Counted from the first letter of the stretch, positions 23,601 through 36,120 are shown. The stretch is 64,000 nt of DNA from Synaphobranchus kaupii (GCA_029718625.1 CM056377.1:36284457-36348456); one strand, 5' to 3'. Translations and numbers: made by a program. The notes: generated from the letters alone by a model not told the origin.

Positions 23601-24499
23601 CCAAAGGCATCCACCCCTTCTCTGCACACACCTCTCCCTCTAGCTCAGTTTATTGGTGAACATCTCCCTCGCTGTGCAGTTCTAGCACGGCATCAGATTA
23701 TGCGACTCGCGGCGAGTGCCGCAAGTTTCCCCCGAACCTCCACCCTCACCCCTGCAGCTGGATGCAGACATTGCACAGATTGTTTGGCGTTGGCGGCCAT
23801 TTCAGACAATACCACTAAAAATCACAGACTGTGACCTATGGTTTTACTTGCCGCGTGAGCCTGATGAGGGCCCGGGGCCACAGAGGAGCCTACCTGGGGA
23901 ACATACTGGAAGGCTGCCATTTAAACACACGTTCATTATCTCCATCCCTGGTGCTACCACCAGGCACAGAGTGAAGCAGAGTGCAGCCTGGATAAATATC
24001 AGTGTAAATACCAGCCATGCTCCACAGCACCCCGTACAGTAACACCACGGAGCCTCCAGGCACCCCTGCCACTCACAGCCCTCAAACTTAATTACAGCAG
24101 CATCTCCTGGCGCACTTTGGTTTACCAAGTTTTAGGAAAGCACTGCACTCTTCTGTCAACAGGGCCATGGGGGTCGTTGACCTTATTCTCCGATTTCTGT
24201 ATTACCCCACCCCATCCCCCCTATTTTCTTGTAATTGCTTGTGCTTCTGTCATCCGTTACTGGGGTTCAGCGCCCGTTCTCATTTCATGCCCGTTGATTT
24301 TCAACTCTCAGGCCTCGGTTGCTGTTGATTATATTCCGCTTCGGAATGGGTAGGTTGGTTAGGTCAGTTGGTTCCCTGCAGAATTAGGTTAATTTTTTGG
24401 TGAGAGTGTTCTGCAAGATATGTGGGTACACAAACCCCTGCCTTACTTATAATGGCAATAACAACGAAATAAAACAAAATAGAACGTGATGCAGACACA
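20700..24499. other. Intron sequence, no gene seen
   Basis: Nothing coding recognised. Bases 21880-22290 and 23690-24080 are GC-richer and non-repetitive and could include regulatory elements. The open frames there show no domain signature. Confidence 0.4.
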
Positions 24500-25166
24500 T
24501 ACAGTGAGCACCATAATTCAGTGGACAGTGACAACTTTTTGTTATTTTGGTTCTGTACTCTCGCTCTTTGAGTTTGAAAGGATACAATGACAAGGAGGTT
24601 GAAGTGCAGACTGTCAGCTTTAATTTGAGAGTATGTTCATACATATTGGATGAACCGTTTAGAAATTATAGAACCTTTTGTACATAGTCCCCCCCATTTT
24701 GGGGCATCAAAAAATTTTGGACAGTTTAACATAATGTAGAATAAAGTAATCATTTTTAATATTTGGTCGCATATCCTTTGCATGCCATGACTTCCTGATG
24801 TATGCGACCCAACAATATCAAAAGACTCTTGAATCTTATTTTCTGGTACTCCTACAAGTGATACTATAACCACTATAATCCATTTGAATGGATCTCTATG
24901 GAAATCGGGGGGGGTGGGACTAGGTTTAGCTGTAAATTACACTGGAACAGTATGGAAACACATGGTTGGCTAGTTGGCTCTAAGTCATCAAGGGTCTGAC
25001 ATATCAAACAAGCCTCAAACCATCACTCTGCTGCCAGAAATACAGTATATATGGATGGATAACTTGAAGGGTTTCTTCTCCTGACTTATTTTTCCATAGA
25101 GTTCAACAGGAAAATTTGTCAGGAGAAACAACCCTTAAAGTGATCCATCCATATCTACTGCATATA

Positions 25167-26377
25167 TTACATTACATTTATTTAGCAGACGCTTTTATCC
25201 AAAGCGACGTACAGTAAGTGCGTATAGAGACATCATCATCATTACAGAACAGACGAGGCAAAGCACATCCTTTGCATAATGTAGCAGCTATCCCTAGCAA
25301 TGAACGTTGACTGTAGTTCACAGTAAGCTGTGGGCAAATCAGCAACACCACACTTCCATTCCAAATACTATTATAAACTATACTATTATAAACCATTCCA
25401 AATACTATTATAAACTATGCTATTATAAACCATTCCAAATACTATTATAAACAATACTATGATAAAACATTCCAAATACTATTATAAACTATAATAAACA
25501 GACAGGAAAACACAGGGAACAGGGAACTGATATTCCTAGGTGAGGATATCAGTCAAGGTGGAGTCTGAAGAGGTGTGTCTTCAGGCCTCGACGGAATGCA
25601 GGCAGGGTTGGAGTAGAACGTAGGGGAATGGGAAGTTCATTCCACCACTGAGGTGCTAATGTGGAAAAACTCCGCAGTCGGGACAAGCGAGAGCCTTTGA
25701 CACGGAGGGGGGGAAGTGCCAGTCGCCCTGCTGTAGAAGAGCGAAGTGGTCGAGCAGGAACATAGTTCTGGATTAAGTCCTGCAGGTAGGCGGGCCTGTC
25801 CTATTGGCTGCAGTGTAGGCCAGGGTCAGAACTTTGAACCTGATCCTGGCTGCAACTGGCAGCCAGTGGAGAGACCTCAGCAGGGGGGTTACGTGGGAAA
25901 ATTTCGGGAGGTTGAACACAAGCCGGGCAGCTGCATTCTGGATGAGTTGAAGAGGCAGAATGGCGCAGGCCGGTAGGCTTGCGAGCAGGGAGTTGCAGTA
26001 GTCCAGGCGTGAGGTGACCATGGTCTGGACAAGAAGCTGGGTGGAGTAGGTGGTCAGGTATGGTCGAATCCTCCTGATGTTGTACAGGAGGAACCTGCAG
26101 GACCGTGCCGTCGCCCTGATGTGCTCTTTGAAGTCCAGGCGGTCGTCCAGGACCACCCCCAGGTTCCTTGCAGAGCGGGAGGCAGCCACCACGGTCCCAT
26201 CAACGGTGATGGAGAGGTCATGTAGTGGGGAGGTCTTGTACGGCATGAAGAGGAGCTCTGTCTTGTCAAGGTTGAGCTTCAGGTGATGGGTAGCCATCCA
26301 CTCAGAGATGTCAGTCAGACAAGCAGATATCCTCTCCTTAACCTGTGGGGTAGAGGGAGGGAAAGAGAGGAAGAGTT
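25167..26377 (-). mobile_element. L2-type LINE insertion, 5'-truncated
   Basis: On the minus strand the frame from 26297 to 25773 reads LKLNLDKTELLFMPY, ARNLGVVLDDRLDFKEHI, RLDYCNSLLASLP, LIQNAAARLVFNLPK and [16 protein letters not shown]. These are consecutive motifs of the thumb and C-terminal part of L2-clade reverse transcriptases. The frame then breaks. The 3' tail is at the low-coordinate end (tttatttagcagacgctttta). A degenerate tandem repeat of 'ccattccaaatactattataaact' at about 25348-25500 lies inside the tail. The insertion splits the foldback core and is flanked by similar atatat sequence. The catalytic YADD region and the endonuclease are missing. Confidence 0.85.
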
Positions 26378-26628
26378 GAGTATCGTATATATGGCAGTAG
26401 AGTGATCGTTTGAGGCTCGTTTGATACCTCAGACCCTTGTTGACTTACAGCCATTTCGGAAACCATGTATTCCATACTGTTCCAGCATAATTTACAGCTA
26501 AATCTACTCCCACCCCCAATTCCCATAGAGATCCATTCAAATGCAGATAAGTTATAGTATCGCTTGTAAGAGTACCAGAAAATAAGATATCAAGAGTCTT
26601 TTGATATTGTTGGGTCACAGACATCAGG

Positions 26629-27346
26629 TGTCATGTTTTCTGGCAGCCTGCTGTTGTTTCTGCGGTCGTTCTTTTATTTGACGACATCGGGGCAATCTAT
26701 CGGAATTTTCCGCCTCCGTTTCGGTGTTTGAATCTCGCCCGGCAATTATTTCTTTCACCTGTTTTGGATTTCCTGCCGGTTATAAATAGCCCAGGACTTC
26801 CGCATTTCCGACACTTCGATATTGTCATTGCTCTTTGACTATCGGAGTCGTTAAGGAAAGGCTAGCGGTCTCTACGTTTCTGGTTGTTACTCTTCAGAAA
26901 CGTAGGTAGTCCGGTTAAGAGTTAGGGTAAAGATTAGTTAGTCTTTTTGTTTCCTTTTCTCTCATTATCCTTTTATATTTCCTCTACCTGTTACCTTTTG
27001 TTCAACTCCACACCTAGAGCTGTAGGTAACAGGTTCTTTTTCTATTAAGTTTCTTTTGCCCTTGTTACACAGGCTTTCTTTTTTTTTTCTCTGACCTCCA
27101 GTTATACGCCTCTTGTGTGAGTGCGTGAGGTTCCTTTGTTGTTTTATTACTCGCTATCGCCGAGTTTGCCCTCTTTTGGGGTTGTTTTGTGTTGGCTTAC
27201 GCCGGGAGGTTTTGATTCCCGTTATTTTGTTTCATTTCTCCCTGTACTGCGGAGCTGTCCACTTATTGACGTATTTCAAACGAAATATGCTTTCAGATCC
27301 CTTGGTTGTGGTGCTTGGTTCTCCAAACCTTACACTCCCCCTTACA
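26629..27346 (+). mobile_element. Solo LTR, 718 bp
   Basis: Starts TGTCATG, ends CCTTACA, and is flanked by the 5-bp duplication TCAGG (26624-26628 and 27347-27351) within an arm of the foldback element. A TATA box, ttataaatag, lies at 26780-26789. A palindromic phrase (ctctacgtttctgg...cagaaacgtaggtag) follows near 26871-26910. No internal retroelement genes are present. The open frame at 27113-27508 starts in this LTR and runs out into the flanking arm, so it is not a gene. Confidence 0.85.
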
Positions 27347-27522
27347 TCAGGAAGTCATGGCATGCAAAGGATATGCGACCAGATATTAAAAATGATTACT
27401 TTGTTCTACATTATGTTAAACTTTACAATATTTTTTGATTCCCCAAAATGGGGGGGACTATGTACAAAAGGTTCTATAATTTCTAAACGGTTCATCCGAT
27501 ATGGATAGAGTGCTAGAGTACA

Positions 27523-28602
27523 TGTCACGGTTCTAGCTGTTCTTGTCACTTTTTATGTTTCATTTCTGTCTTAGTTAGATTTCTTGTAAATGTCACGTAT
27601 TGTGTTTAGTCTAGTCACGCCACGTTTCATGTTTTATTCTTGTTACGTTTCATTTTTATGTCATGTCACGTTTCATGTTTGATTATTGGTACGATTTATT
27701 TTCTTGTCATGTCACGTTTTATATTTGATTCATGTTACGTTTCCAGTTCATTGTTTAGCATACTCATTTCCGTGTTGTTCCGCAGCCTTGCGTTCTTGCT
27801 GTTTCTCAATCTCTCTTGCTGTCGCTCACGCTTCCCTAATTGTTTCATTCTCCCGTGTCTAGTTTACTAATCTACTAACGTTAGATCAGGATTGGGTAGT
27901 ACTAACTCTCTGACCATGTGTTCATGTTTACCTTACGTTTCTCGTGCATGTCATTTACTAATTTACTAACGCTAGGTCAGGATAGGTTTATTACTAACGA
28001 TTACTAATTATCTTGTTACCTTGTCAGCCTTCCACACCTGATTTCCATTCGCATGCTGCTCTCAAGCTAAGTGTCTGCACCTGTCTACACCTGCATTTAA
28101 GCTCAGTGTTCATGTCTTGTCCTTGCGAAATTGTTGCCTCCTGTTTGTCAGTGCACTTTTGAGCGTTTTTCCAAGCCTGCCGTTTTGTTTACGATCCAAG
28201 CCTGTTTATAGACCATTGTTATCGACCTCTGTTTTGTTTACCACTGCCTGCCTGTACCATGAGTTTTGCCTTCTGTCTTTTGTACTTTTGCACCGCGGAG
28301 CGGACTTCGGTCTTGACTCTTGCATTGCCTTCGACCCCGAGCCTGCCTACCGTCTGCCTGTACTTCTGCCCCGCTGACAGCTACTCTGGTTACTGGACTT
28401 TTGCATGGTGTACCGATTCTGAGACTGCCTTCTCCCTCGGTACTGTACATTGGTTTTGGCTGGATTTTTTGTGTATGAACTTTGCTTGCTTTTTGACCAC
28501 GCTCATTGGACATTCCTTCATTAAAAGCCCTCACGGGACTTTATCTGCTACCACTGCTTCTGAGTTGTGCATTTCGGGTCCGACCCTCACGCATCCATCT
28601 CA
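27523..28602 (+). mobile_element. Solo LTR, 1080 bp
   Basis: Starts TGTCACGG, ends ATCTCA, flanked by the 5-bp duplication GTACA (27518-27522 and 28603-28607). Its left part is a degenerate series of 'gtcacgtttcatgttt' units. A TATA-like 'catttaag' is near 28093, and ATTAAA in a 'cattaaaagccct' context near 28520 fits a polyadenylation signal. It ends with the fish Gypsy-like 'gcatttcgggtcc' phrase. The frame at 28259-28711 is spurious. Confidence 0.85.
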
Positions 28603-28662
28603 GTACAGAACCAACATACCAAAAAATGTGTCACTGTCCAATGAATTATGGTGCTCACTTTA

Positions 28663-30030
28663 TATAAAAATTACAGGATTAAAACCAATGAACGAATATG
28701 AAACAGAATAAAAACATAATATTCAGCATCAGGTATTATAAAGCATTCATTTTGGATAGTAAAACAAGGGAAGAGGATAGAATAGAGAAGACATATTAAG
28801 AGTTAAGAAATTAAATTGAAGTTAAGCTGGGATAAAGTATATGATTTTAAGGTTATATATGGCAGTGGCATGTCTTTTGCGGTGGGGAAGGCTGGTGTGA
28901 TGGTTCAGATGCCTGCTGTTCCTTCATTCTGCCCCATTCTGATTGCATGGTGTCCGTCAGTGCTTGTTTCTCCGGTTGGGGGTAGTGATGAATGAAAGGC
29001 ATACGCCCGTCCGTCATTGTCAGTAAAGAGTGATGCAGGAAGCGCGGGGCGCATCAGGCTTTAAGAAGCGCCCTTCCTTGTATTTAGCATCTCGCTGTCC
29101 CGCCATCTGCTCGTACAGTATGGCAGAGCCGCAGGTAAACAAAATAGGCCGCACAAATCAGTCACACCCCATCCCCTCCCGTCACTACACTGATGGCCGT
29201 ATGTTCTTGGTGCCCTCAGACAGACTGTGAAATTGATTTTGTGTGCGGTCCAGGGCACTCTCTCAGGCACCTCTGCAGGGCAGCTCATTGGGCACACTAG
29301 GGACATGTGATGCAGCAGCGTCACTGGGGTTGGTAGATCCGTGGTGTACACGCAGGCAGAAGGGTGTGCTGTGAAACAGGGATGTGCTGACTTCATGGTG
29401 TCTGTAGACTCATGGCGTCATGATATGGCAGATATCCATGAATTCCAAACTAAGCACATTCCTCACTCAGCAGTTGCACATTTCAAGCGTAATAGGTTCA
29501 TTGTTCTTTACTGTGAAGGCCTACCAAAAGTAGTCCATCTTGCAATATAGTATAGTTGCGGTATAACTCAAAATGTACAAATATAGACAGCTTGTATTCT
29601 GAAACAGATAAAGGCTAATATAATGTATTTATTTTCATGAGCAACTGATGTGATCAGAAATTAATAAGAGACTACTATGCTTCTCATACAAAGAGTCCCT
29701 GTAGAAAAAAACACTTAACCTAAGTACAATGGCTTTTTAATGGAGTGCTTATATGCAATAAACAGGAAAAATGGCAATTAAAAGTGACAATTCATAGTTA
29801 GGGTCTTGGCGTTCCAATATTGTTACTTGTTACTTGTTTGCACAAACAGTGTCCAAAGTTTTAACCATAATAAATGTTTCCTACTGGCTTTCTGTAGCCC
29901 CCATTGCTCAAACTCCTGAGATTACCTGGGGACTTTTATGTGGGTCTATGGCATACATACTGTATATAGATAAAATCATAAAAAGGGAAGTCTGCACTGA
30001 GTTATGAAAAAATGAACTACACTCTTTGGG
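28663..30030. other. Intron sequence, no gene seen
   Basis: AT-rich intron-like DNA. The patch at 29030-29340 is slightly GC-richer. No exon, RNA gene or transposon recognised. Confidence 0.45.
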
Positions 30031-30038
30031 CCTATGGG

Positions 30039-30845
30039 CAGGCTTGGGGAGTAACGGAATACATGGAACGGCGTTACGTAATTAGGATGCAAAAAAAGCT
30101 AACTGTATTCCGTTAAAGTTACAAAAAAAAAGACGTAATCAGATTACCGATACATTTAGTAAAAATGGGGGTTACTAGCAGGATTACAATTTTAAAATAC
30201 ATTTTAAAATAAAGAACGAACGATATACTACCATGTAAGAAGGAGGAAACCGACGTTAGGCTTAGGCGAGTGCCGTGTCTGTTTACAACCCGAGACCCCC
30301 CTACGGTGGCTCTCTATCTCAACGCAACTGAGAAGGGGTCCCAGTGAACACAACACCATGCACGTGCACACACATTACAACAGTTCACGAGTCTCACAAC
30401 ACCACTCCGGTCTCGAGCCATAGCTAAGCTAATCGTACAGTTGCCAATTCATCATGGCCTCTAAAAATGCTTTCAATGGGTGGAAATTTCGCCATTATTT
30501 TGTATTTAAAGCAGAAAAGGGGAACAACATCACACGTACGTTTTTCTTTAAATATACACTGAGCAGAGGACACATTTTTGATGCTAAAAATCTTGGTTTC
30601 CCCATTTTCATTTCTAAAGTTACATTGTTCTGTTACAGAATTCACTTAAGTAAAAGTCATCTTATTGATATTTCTTTTCTCTTGTCTTTATTTGAATATT
30701 TGGTATTGAGGTATTCCAAAAGTAACGGAAAGTAATCAAGTTACGTTACTTTAATATTGTGATACTTGGATTAGGTTACTGACTACATTTTTTAACAAGT
30801 AATTAGTAATTGTATTACATTTTTAAAGTAACCCTCCCAACCCTG
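30039..30845. mobile_element. hAT-type transposon derivative, 807 bp
   Basis: A perfect 8-bp duplication CCTATGGG (30031-30038 and 30846-30853) flanks ends CAGGCTTGGGGAGTAAC and the near complement (gtaaccctcccaaccctg). Both are diagnostic of hAT elements. The interior near the ends is full of gtaacg/cgttac words, as in a very common fish hAT group. A plus-strand frame from 30454 starts MASKNAFNGWKFRHYF and may be the remains of an N-terminal BED-type zinc-finger region, but the rest of a transposase is absent. Confidence 0.8.
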
Positions 30846-31020
30846 CCTATGGGGAGTGATTTTGAGAAAGACATTTGCAAGCCCCTGCTGGGGGTCATAT
30901 GTCGCACTGGGAGTTTTCAGAGCAAGTAATGCATAGAGAAGTTGAGTCAGAGGCCATCTCAGAACCCACGGTCAGCGTGAGGGCATTGCTAGCTGTGATC
31001 AGCGCTGTCACCTGTCCGCA

Positions 31021-33430
31021 TCATGTTCCCTCTGTCTATACCTACCCTATTCATGTTCCCTTCTGTCTATACCTGTAAGGGCGGCGTGACGTGTGAGGTA
31101 GGAGGAGCCAAACGCAGCAAGGGGGATTCATTAAGCCCTAAGGCCACTAAGACGGGAAACCCCGTAGTTAAAGGAGGGGGACACGACAATGAACAAACCT
31201 ACCGACGCTACTAACCGGCTCACTGTCGCACGCCAATAAGTAGAAGCGCAACGACAGGATTCTCAGTAGCCGGAAATAATAAGCGCCCAGTCTCGGTAAC
31301 GAGACGCATAAGAACGGGTGAGTAGCGTAATGGCACAAGTAAAACATACAGCCAACAAACACTGCAAACTAATACGAATTAGTATACGAGGAGGCGAAAG
31401 GAACAGAGATCTAACGTTCCAAGGCTACCCTCAGAGACTCGCAGTCAAACGTAAATATGTCAACAAAATCGCCCAAGCTCCATATGAGGAGAGACATACC
31501 CGAGGGGACGAACAGAACTACAGTTCCGAACAAAATCTTCCCGCAGGTAAAAAGGACGAAACAGGACAGCTGCTCCGGACATTTACCGGCTAAAAGACTA
31601 ACGCGAATTTGATAGAGAATAAACGCCCTGCCTCTTGGTGAAGAGGAATGTAACGAGGAGGCGAAGGAACAGGGATAACGTTCCATAGCTACTTTTATAG
31701 GCTCACAGTCACATGCAAAGACCAGGAAGTGGGGACAGGAAAGAGCCAGGGGGGAGGAGTCCTAATAACTACCTCCACATAAGCAAATATGCCAGGGGGG
31801 AGGAGTCCGGATAACTACATCCACATAGGCAAGTACACCAGGGGGGAAGAGTCCTAATAACTACATCCACATAGGCAAATACGCCAGGGGGGAGGAGTCC
31901 GGATAACTACATCCACATAGGCAAGTCCCGCATTACTCCAGAAAACATAAAGGGGTAAACGCCCGATCTCCCAGGAGAGAGAAACATTTCACAGGCGAGC
32001 CGATGGAGCACAGTTGTCCCATAACTTTACTATCAACAATGACTAACGCAAGCTTAGTAGAAAATAAACACCCTAGCCTCTCAGTAAAGGGAAATGTAAT
32101 GAGGCGAAGGAACAGAGAGCTAACGTTCCAAGGCTACTTTCAGAGACTTGCAGTCACACACGAACATGTCCACAACATCGCCCAGTCTTCCCTATAGGAA
32201 GACATGTACCGACTGACAAAACAGAACTACAGTTCCGAACCAAAATCGCCAAAAGCTCCATGTACGGAGACAGGTACCCGAAGGACAAACAGGACAGGTG
32301 CACCGGTCATTTACCGGCTAAAAGACGAACGCGAGCTTGAATAGAAAATACACGCCCTGCCTCTCAGAATAAATAAAGCCCTGCTTGTCAGTACGATAAA
32401 AACGCCCGGTCTCTTAGTAAGAAATGACTATACAAATACATCCACAAACAAACAAAGACTCCTCTCGCTTTCACGGAAGAAAGCAGACAGAGTGAGGAGG
32501 GAGAGACAGAGAAGGCAAAATGTCTAGGCAACGGAAACAAGGAAAGACCAGGAAGCGGAGACAAACAAAAGCCAGGGGGGAAAAGTCCTAATATATCCAC
32601 AAAGGCAAGTCCCGCATTACTCCAATAAAACACTCTGGAGCAGAAATGGTCTCCTAAAAAACCTAGACTGAATCATACTGGCAAGCAATCCAAGGGCAAA
32701 ATAATACCACACACAAAACAGCACAAATAATGCCAGACAATACACCACAATACAAATCAACAATATCGAAGCCCAGAACGAAGGGAACACGGGCTTATAC
32801 AGCTCACCGGCAAACACGCACACCTGTGAATGCTGACGAGACTTCTCCGCAAAAAGACGAGACGGAGCCAAAACTCCACTAACAGAGCAGCGCCCACGTG
32901 TGGCGACCAAGGAACACGACCGCAAGGGAAAAAGGGTCATAAACCATGACAATACCTGCCCTATTCATGCTCCCTTCTGTCTATACCTGCTGTATTCATG
33001 TTCCCTTCTGTCTAAACCTGCCCTATTCATGTTCCCTTCTTTCTATCCCTGCCCTATTCATGTTCCCTTCTGTCTATACCTGCCCTATTCATGTTTCCTT
33101 CTGTCTATACCTGCCCTATTCATGTTCCCTTCTGTCTATACCTGCCCTATTCATGCTCCCTTTTGTCTATACCTGTCGTATTCATGTTCCCTTCTGTCTA
33201 TACCTGCCCTATTCATGTTCCCTTCTGTCTATACCTGCCCTATTCTGGTTCCCTTCTGTCTATACCTGCCCTATTCAGGTTCCCTTCTGTCTATACCTGC
33301 CCTATTCATGTTCCCTCTGTCCAGACCTGCCCTATTCATGCTACCTTCTGTCTATACCTACCCTATTCATGCTACCTTCTGTGTATACCTGCCCTATTTC
33401 TGTTCTTTCTATTCATGTTTCCTTCTGTCC
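31021..33430 (+). repeat. 31-bp minisatellite, interrupted by an LTR
   Basis: A unit close to 'ttcccttctgtctatacctg' followed by 'ccctattcatg' (31 bp) is repeated about twice at 31021-31073 and about 14-15 times at 32952-33430. Copies differ at a few positions. Because 31 is not a multiple of three and the unit lacks stops, all three plus-strand frames stay open, giving long repetitive 'proteins' rich in Pro, Cys and Tyr. These are not genes. The two parts were one array before the LTR inserted. Confidence 0.92.
31074..32951 (-). mobile_element. Long solo LTR (1878 bp) with internal repeats
   Basis: Starts TGTAAGGG, ends CCATGACA, flanked by ATACC at 31069-31073 and 32952-32956, consistent with a 5-bp target duplication (though ATACC is also part of the minisatellite unit). 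On the minus strand a TATA box (gcctataaaagtagc) is seen near 31690. Inside are about four tandem units of 46 bp built on 'ccaggggggaggagtcc' (31747-31930), and three dispersed copies of a block around 'taacgttcca' and 'cttgcagtcac'. No gag or pol frames are present. The ends (TGTCATG...CTTACA on the minus strand) resemble the LTR at 26629, suggesting related families. Confidence 0.7.
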
Positions 33431-36077
33431 TATTGACACTCATGTTTCTTTAGACATCATCTCTTCCAGTTCACAGTCTCTGATTAAACATAACATGAGC
33501 ATTAAAGTAATACATTTCACTGAATGCCCTTTGTTGTTAGTTTGCATAGAGATCTATGATATGTATTTCTGTTCTGACCGGAAAATAGAATTAAGATGCA
33601 TGATTCTTAATTGTGGGTTTTACTCAGTGCAGTTATACAGCTAACTCAGCAATCCTGCTTTGTGATCCCGGCCCCTGCAAAAACGGACTCTTGCTGTATA
33701 AACATACGTAAAACAGCATGCAGACACTTGTTTTAAATTATTACTGTAAACAGGACTCCTGACTTAAAATACATCTATCACAAATGTGCTTTTTCTGTTG
33801 TCACCGTGGAGTTATGATTGTTTTTTTGCAGAGTTTGATAATTTACCCTGTGTTGTGAGGTTAAACCAAGATCTACCTTCACTGCCTGTGTAAACTGGGA
33901 GTTAATTCAAGAAAATTCCTGTCTGTCCTGGCATATCTTGTACTGTAAGGAATATGAACTTGCCAATCCTGGTTAGTAGTGAGAAACAGTTTGATGAGTG
34001 GCAGGATCCTTCTTTGGGTTACGTTTTCCCAGTCCGATGCATTCTGGAAGTTGAGTCTGTTAAACACAGGTAAAATTGGTGGAAGATTCAAAGTTTACGA
34101 GCCAGTTATCCATTTGTGAAAACCCTCTTTGGTCTAAAGAAGTGTTAGTAATAGCTAAAACGGTCAGTGAGCCTGGTCATAACCTTTAAAATTAATGGTT
34201 GCTTGCTGCTGATTGGTTTTCCTATGTCAGTGCACAGCAATTTAAAAAAGAAAAATTTGGCACACATGCTGGCATAGATAATAATATTGTAATATCTCAT
34301 TAACTTTGGCTTTTAAGATTCACAGCATGCATTGCTATCACAGTCGGTGTATAAATAAGATTTAGCAAGTACAATTATCACCTGCATCATCTCCTTATTG
34401 GATGTAGGTTAATCTAATTTGTACCAGCCATATTAAGTTTGCACCGTCCCCCCCCATATCTGTCCACATACTAAAATGCCTGTACTCTAGAAATGCCTGG
34501 AATTTTCATTTCTATTTGAGTCCTGCTGTTATTTCAGAAGAATGTGACAAGAAATAGATATGAAAATAGGCAAAGTGATGGTTCTGACGGAAAGTACTAT
34601 GTCAGTATTTTTCAAGATACAGAATTTTGTTTATTTTATCTTTATCATAGCTGCAGTACTATAGTGCCTATGTCTTCTTTCCAGTGCTGTCCCACCGTCG
34701 TAGAATAGATGAACATTGTAGAACAGCTCAATGAACACTTACATGAGAGAGAACTGCTTCTGCTGCTGACAACAGACTCACAGACTCAGTTACTAGGGAA
34801 CCATCATAAACAAACCATTCTGCTCTTAATTACTAAGTAGATAGCAAGCTAGATAAACAAACGTAGTACATTAGCCAAATGCGAAACTGTTTAGCACACA
34901 ACCCGACCTGAGCACTTGATCATCTGTAGGCTACAATAAATACAATTAATAGCTAATGTTTACTGTTTTGAAAACAGCCAGTTAAGACAGAAACACACAA
35001 GAACAGGCTTTAAATAGCTTTGCCCATAATTAGCAAGCCTGCAGCAACAATTCTGGAAGTTAATTAAAAAAGTGCTTGCCTACCTTAAAATAGGCGAACA
35101 TCTGTTTTCTCAGTTCAGAGAATTTGCTTATCCTCGCAAAGTTACGTTTAGAAAAAGTCGACAGACACAGATAGTTATGACCGGGCGCTTTCAATGCTTA
35201 TTTCACCTTGAGAATCAAAGACCTGTTTCAAACTGTTGAATGCTTAGCCCGTGAGACATTTCTGCATTTCTCCTTTTCATTATATTTCAGAGCCATCATA
35301 AATCATAAGATCTTTCACCCTCAGTCACTATTGTGTATGTCTCACCAGGCCACTTTGACAGCTAGCACCAAGGTTCTTTGAATCATCAATTTCATATTTA
35401 TTTAACTCAAGCTTGCAGTCACGGTGACCCAGCCCTAAATCATGGATCAAGTTCAAGAGCAGACCTCAATTATCCAAGGCTGACCTAAAATAAATTTGGT
35501 CTGCACAGACAGAGAAGAGAAGTACATTATTTATTGAAGGGTTTGTGTTGATTCCTGATGCTGCTCTTGGATCCAATATGTCACTGCTTTATTGTCGGGA
35601 AGACTTGTCACCTATGTGAAGGATTGCACTGCAGTAAAACATTGAAATGACAGTTCAGTTGCTGAGCTGTCCTACCAAATTCGATCTGATACATCGCTTC
35701 ATTGTCTATTACAATTGCTGTTAATCACTTTGTTCTCTTGCTGTTGGTATGTCTGATGCTTCACTTGAATACAAATGTGTGAGCTACCTTTCTAAATTAA
35801 AGAATATTGATATCAAAATATTGCAAGTGAATGCATTTCAAAACTAGAATTGCACACGTATCTACAGAGATGCTACACCCGCACGTGTGCTAATCTCGAC
35901 CCTGAACGTAATATGTATGGGGCTAAATCTGTGATCTTGGACTGTGAAGTCAGGTATTCACCGATTGGAAAAAAATTCAAGATGCAGGTCATTGCCCAAC
36001 TGTCAACATTTCCACACAGTTTCATCACAATCAGAGTCGAATTGTTCGAGTTATGGATGATAGGGACACAAACACAG

Positions 36078-36120
<43 letters not shown>

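Larger units (their letters stand above)
24502..28660. mobile_element. Foldback element with Tc1-like ends, split by three insertions
   Basis: The left end cagtgagcaccataattcag follows a TA at 24500-24501. The right end ctgaattatgg-type complement (tgaattatggtgctcactt) precedes a TA at 28661. The two ends are complements over at least 30 bases with a few differences, and the arms continue inward as inverted repeats (e.g. catgccatgacttcctgatg on the left, aagtcatggcatgcaaagg on the right). The inner part (24806 to 26616) is the same foldback core found at 49899-50492. Later insertions are an L2 LINE (25167-26377) and two solo LTRs (26629-27346 and 27523-28602). No transposase is present. Confidence 0.75.

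Noticed and set aside
27113..27508. 131-residue plus-strand frame
   Set aside because: Begins inside the solo LTR and continues into the foldback arm, so it is a chimera of two repeats.
32900..33644. Open frames of 178 and 232 residues rich in Pro, Tyr, Cys
   Set aside because: They are translations of a stop-free 31-bp minisatellite, open in all three frames.
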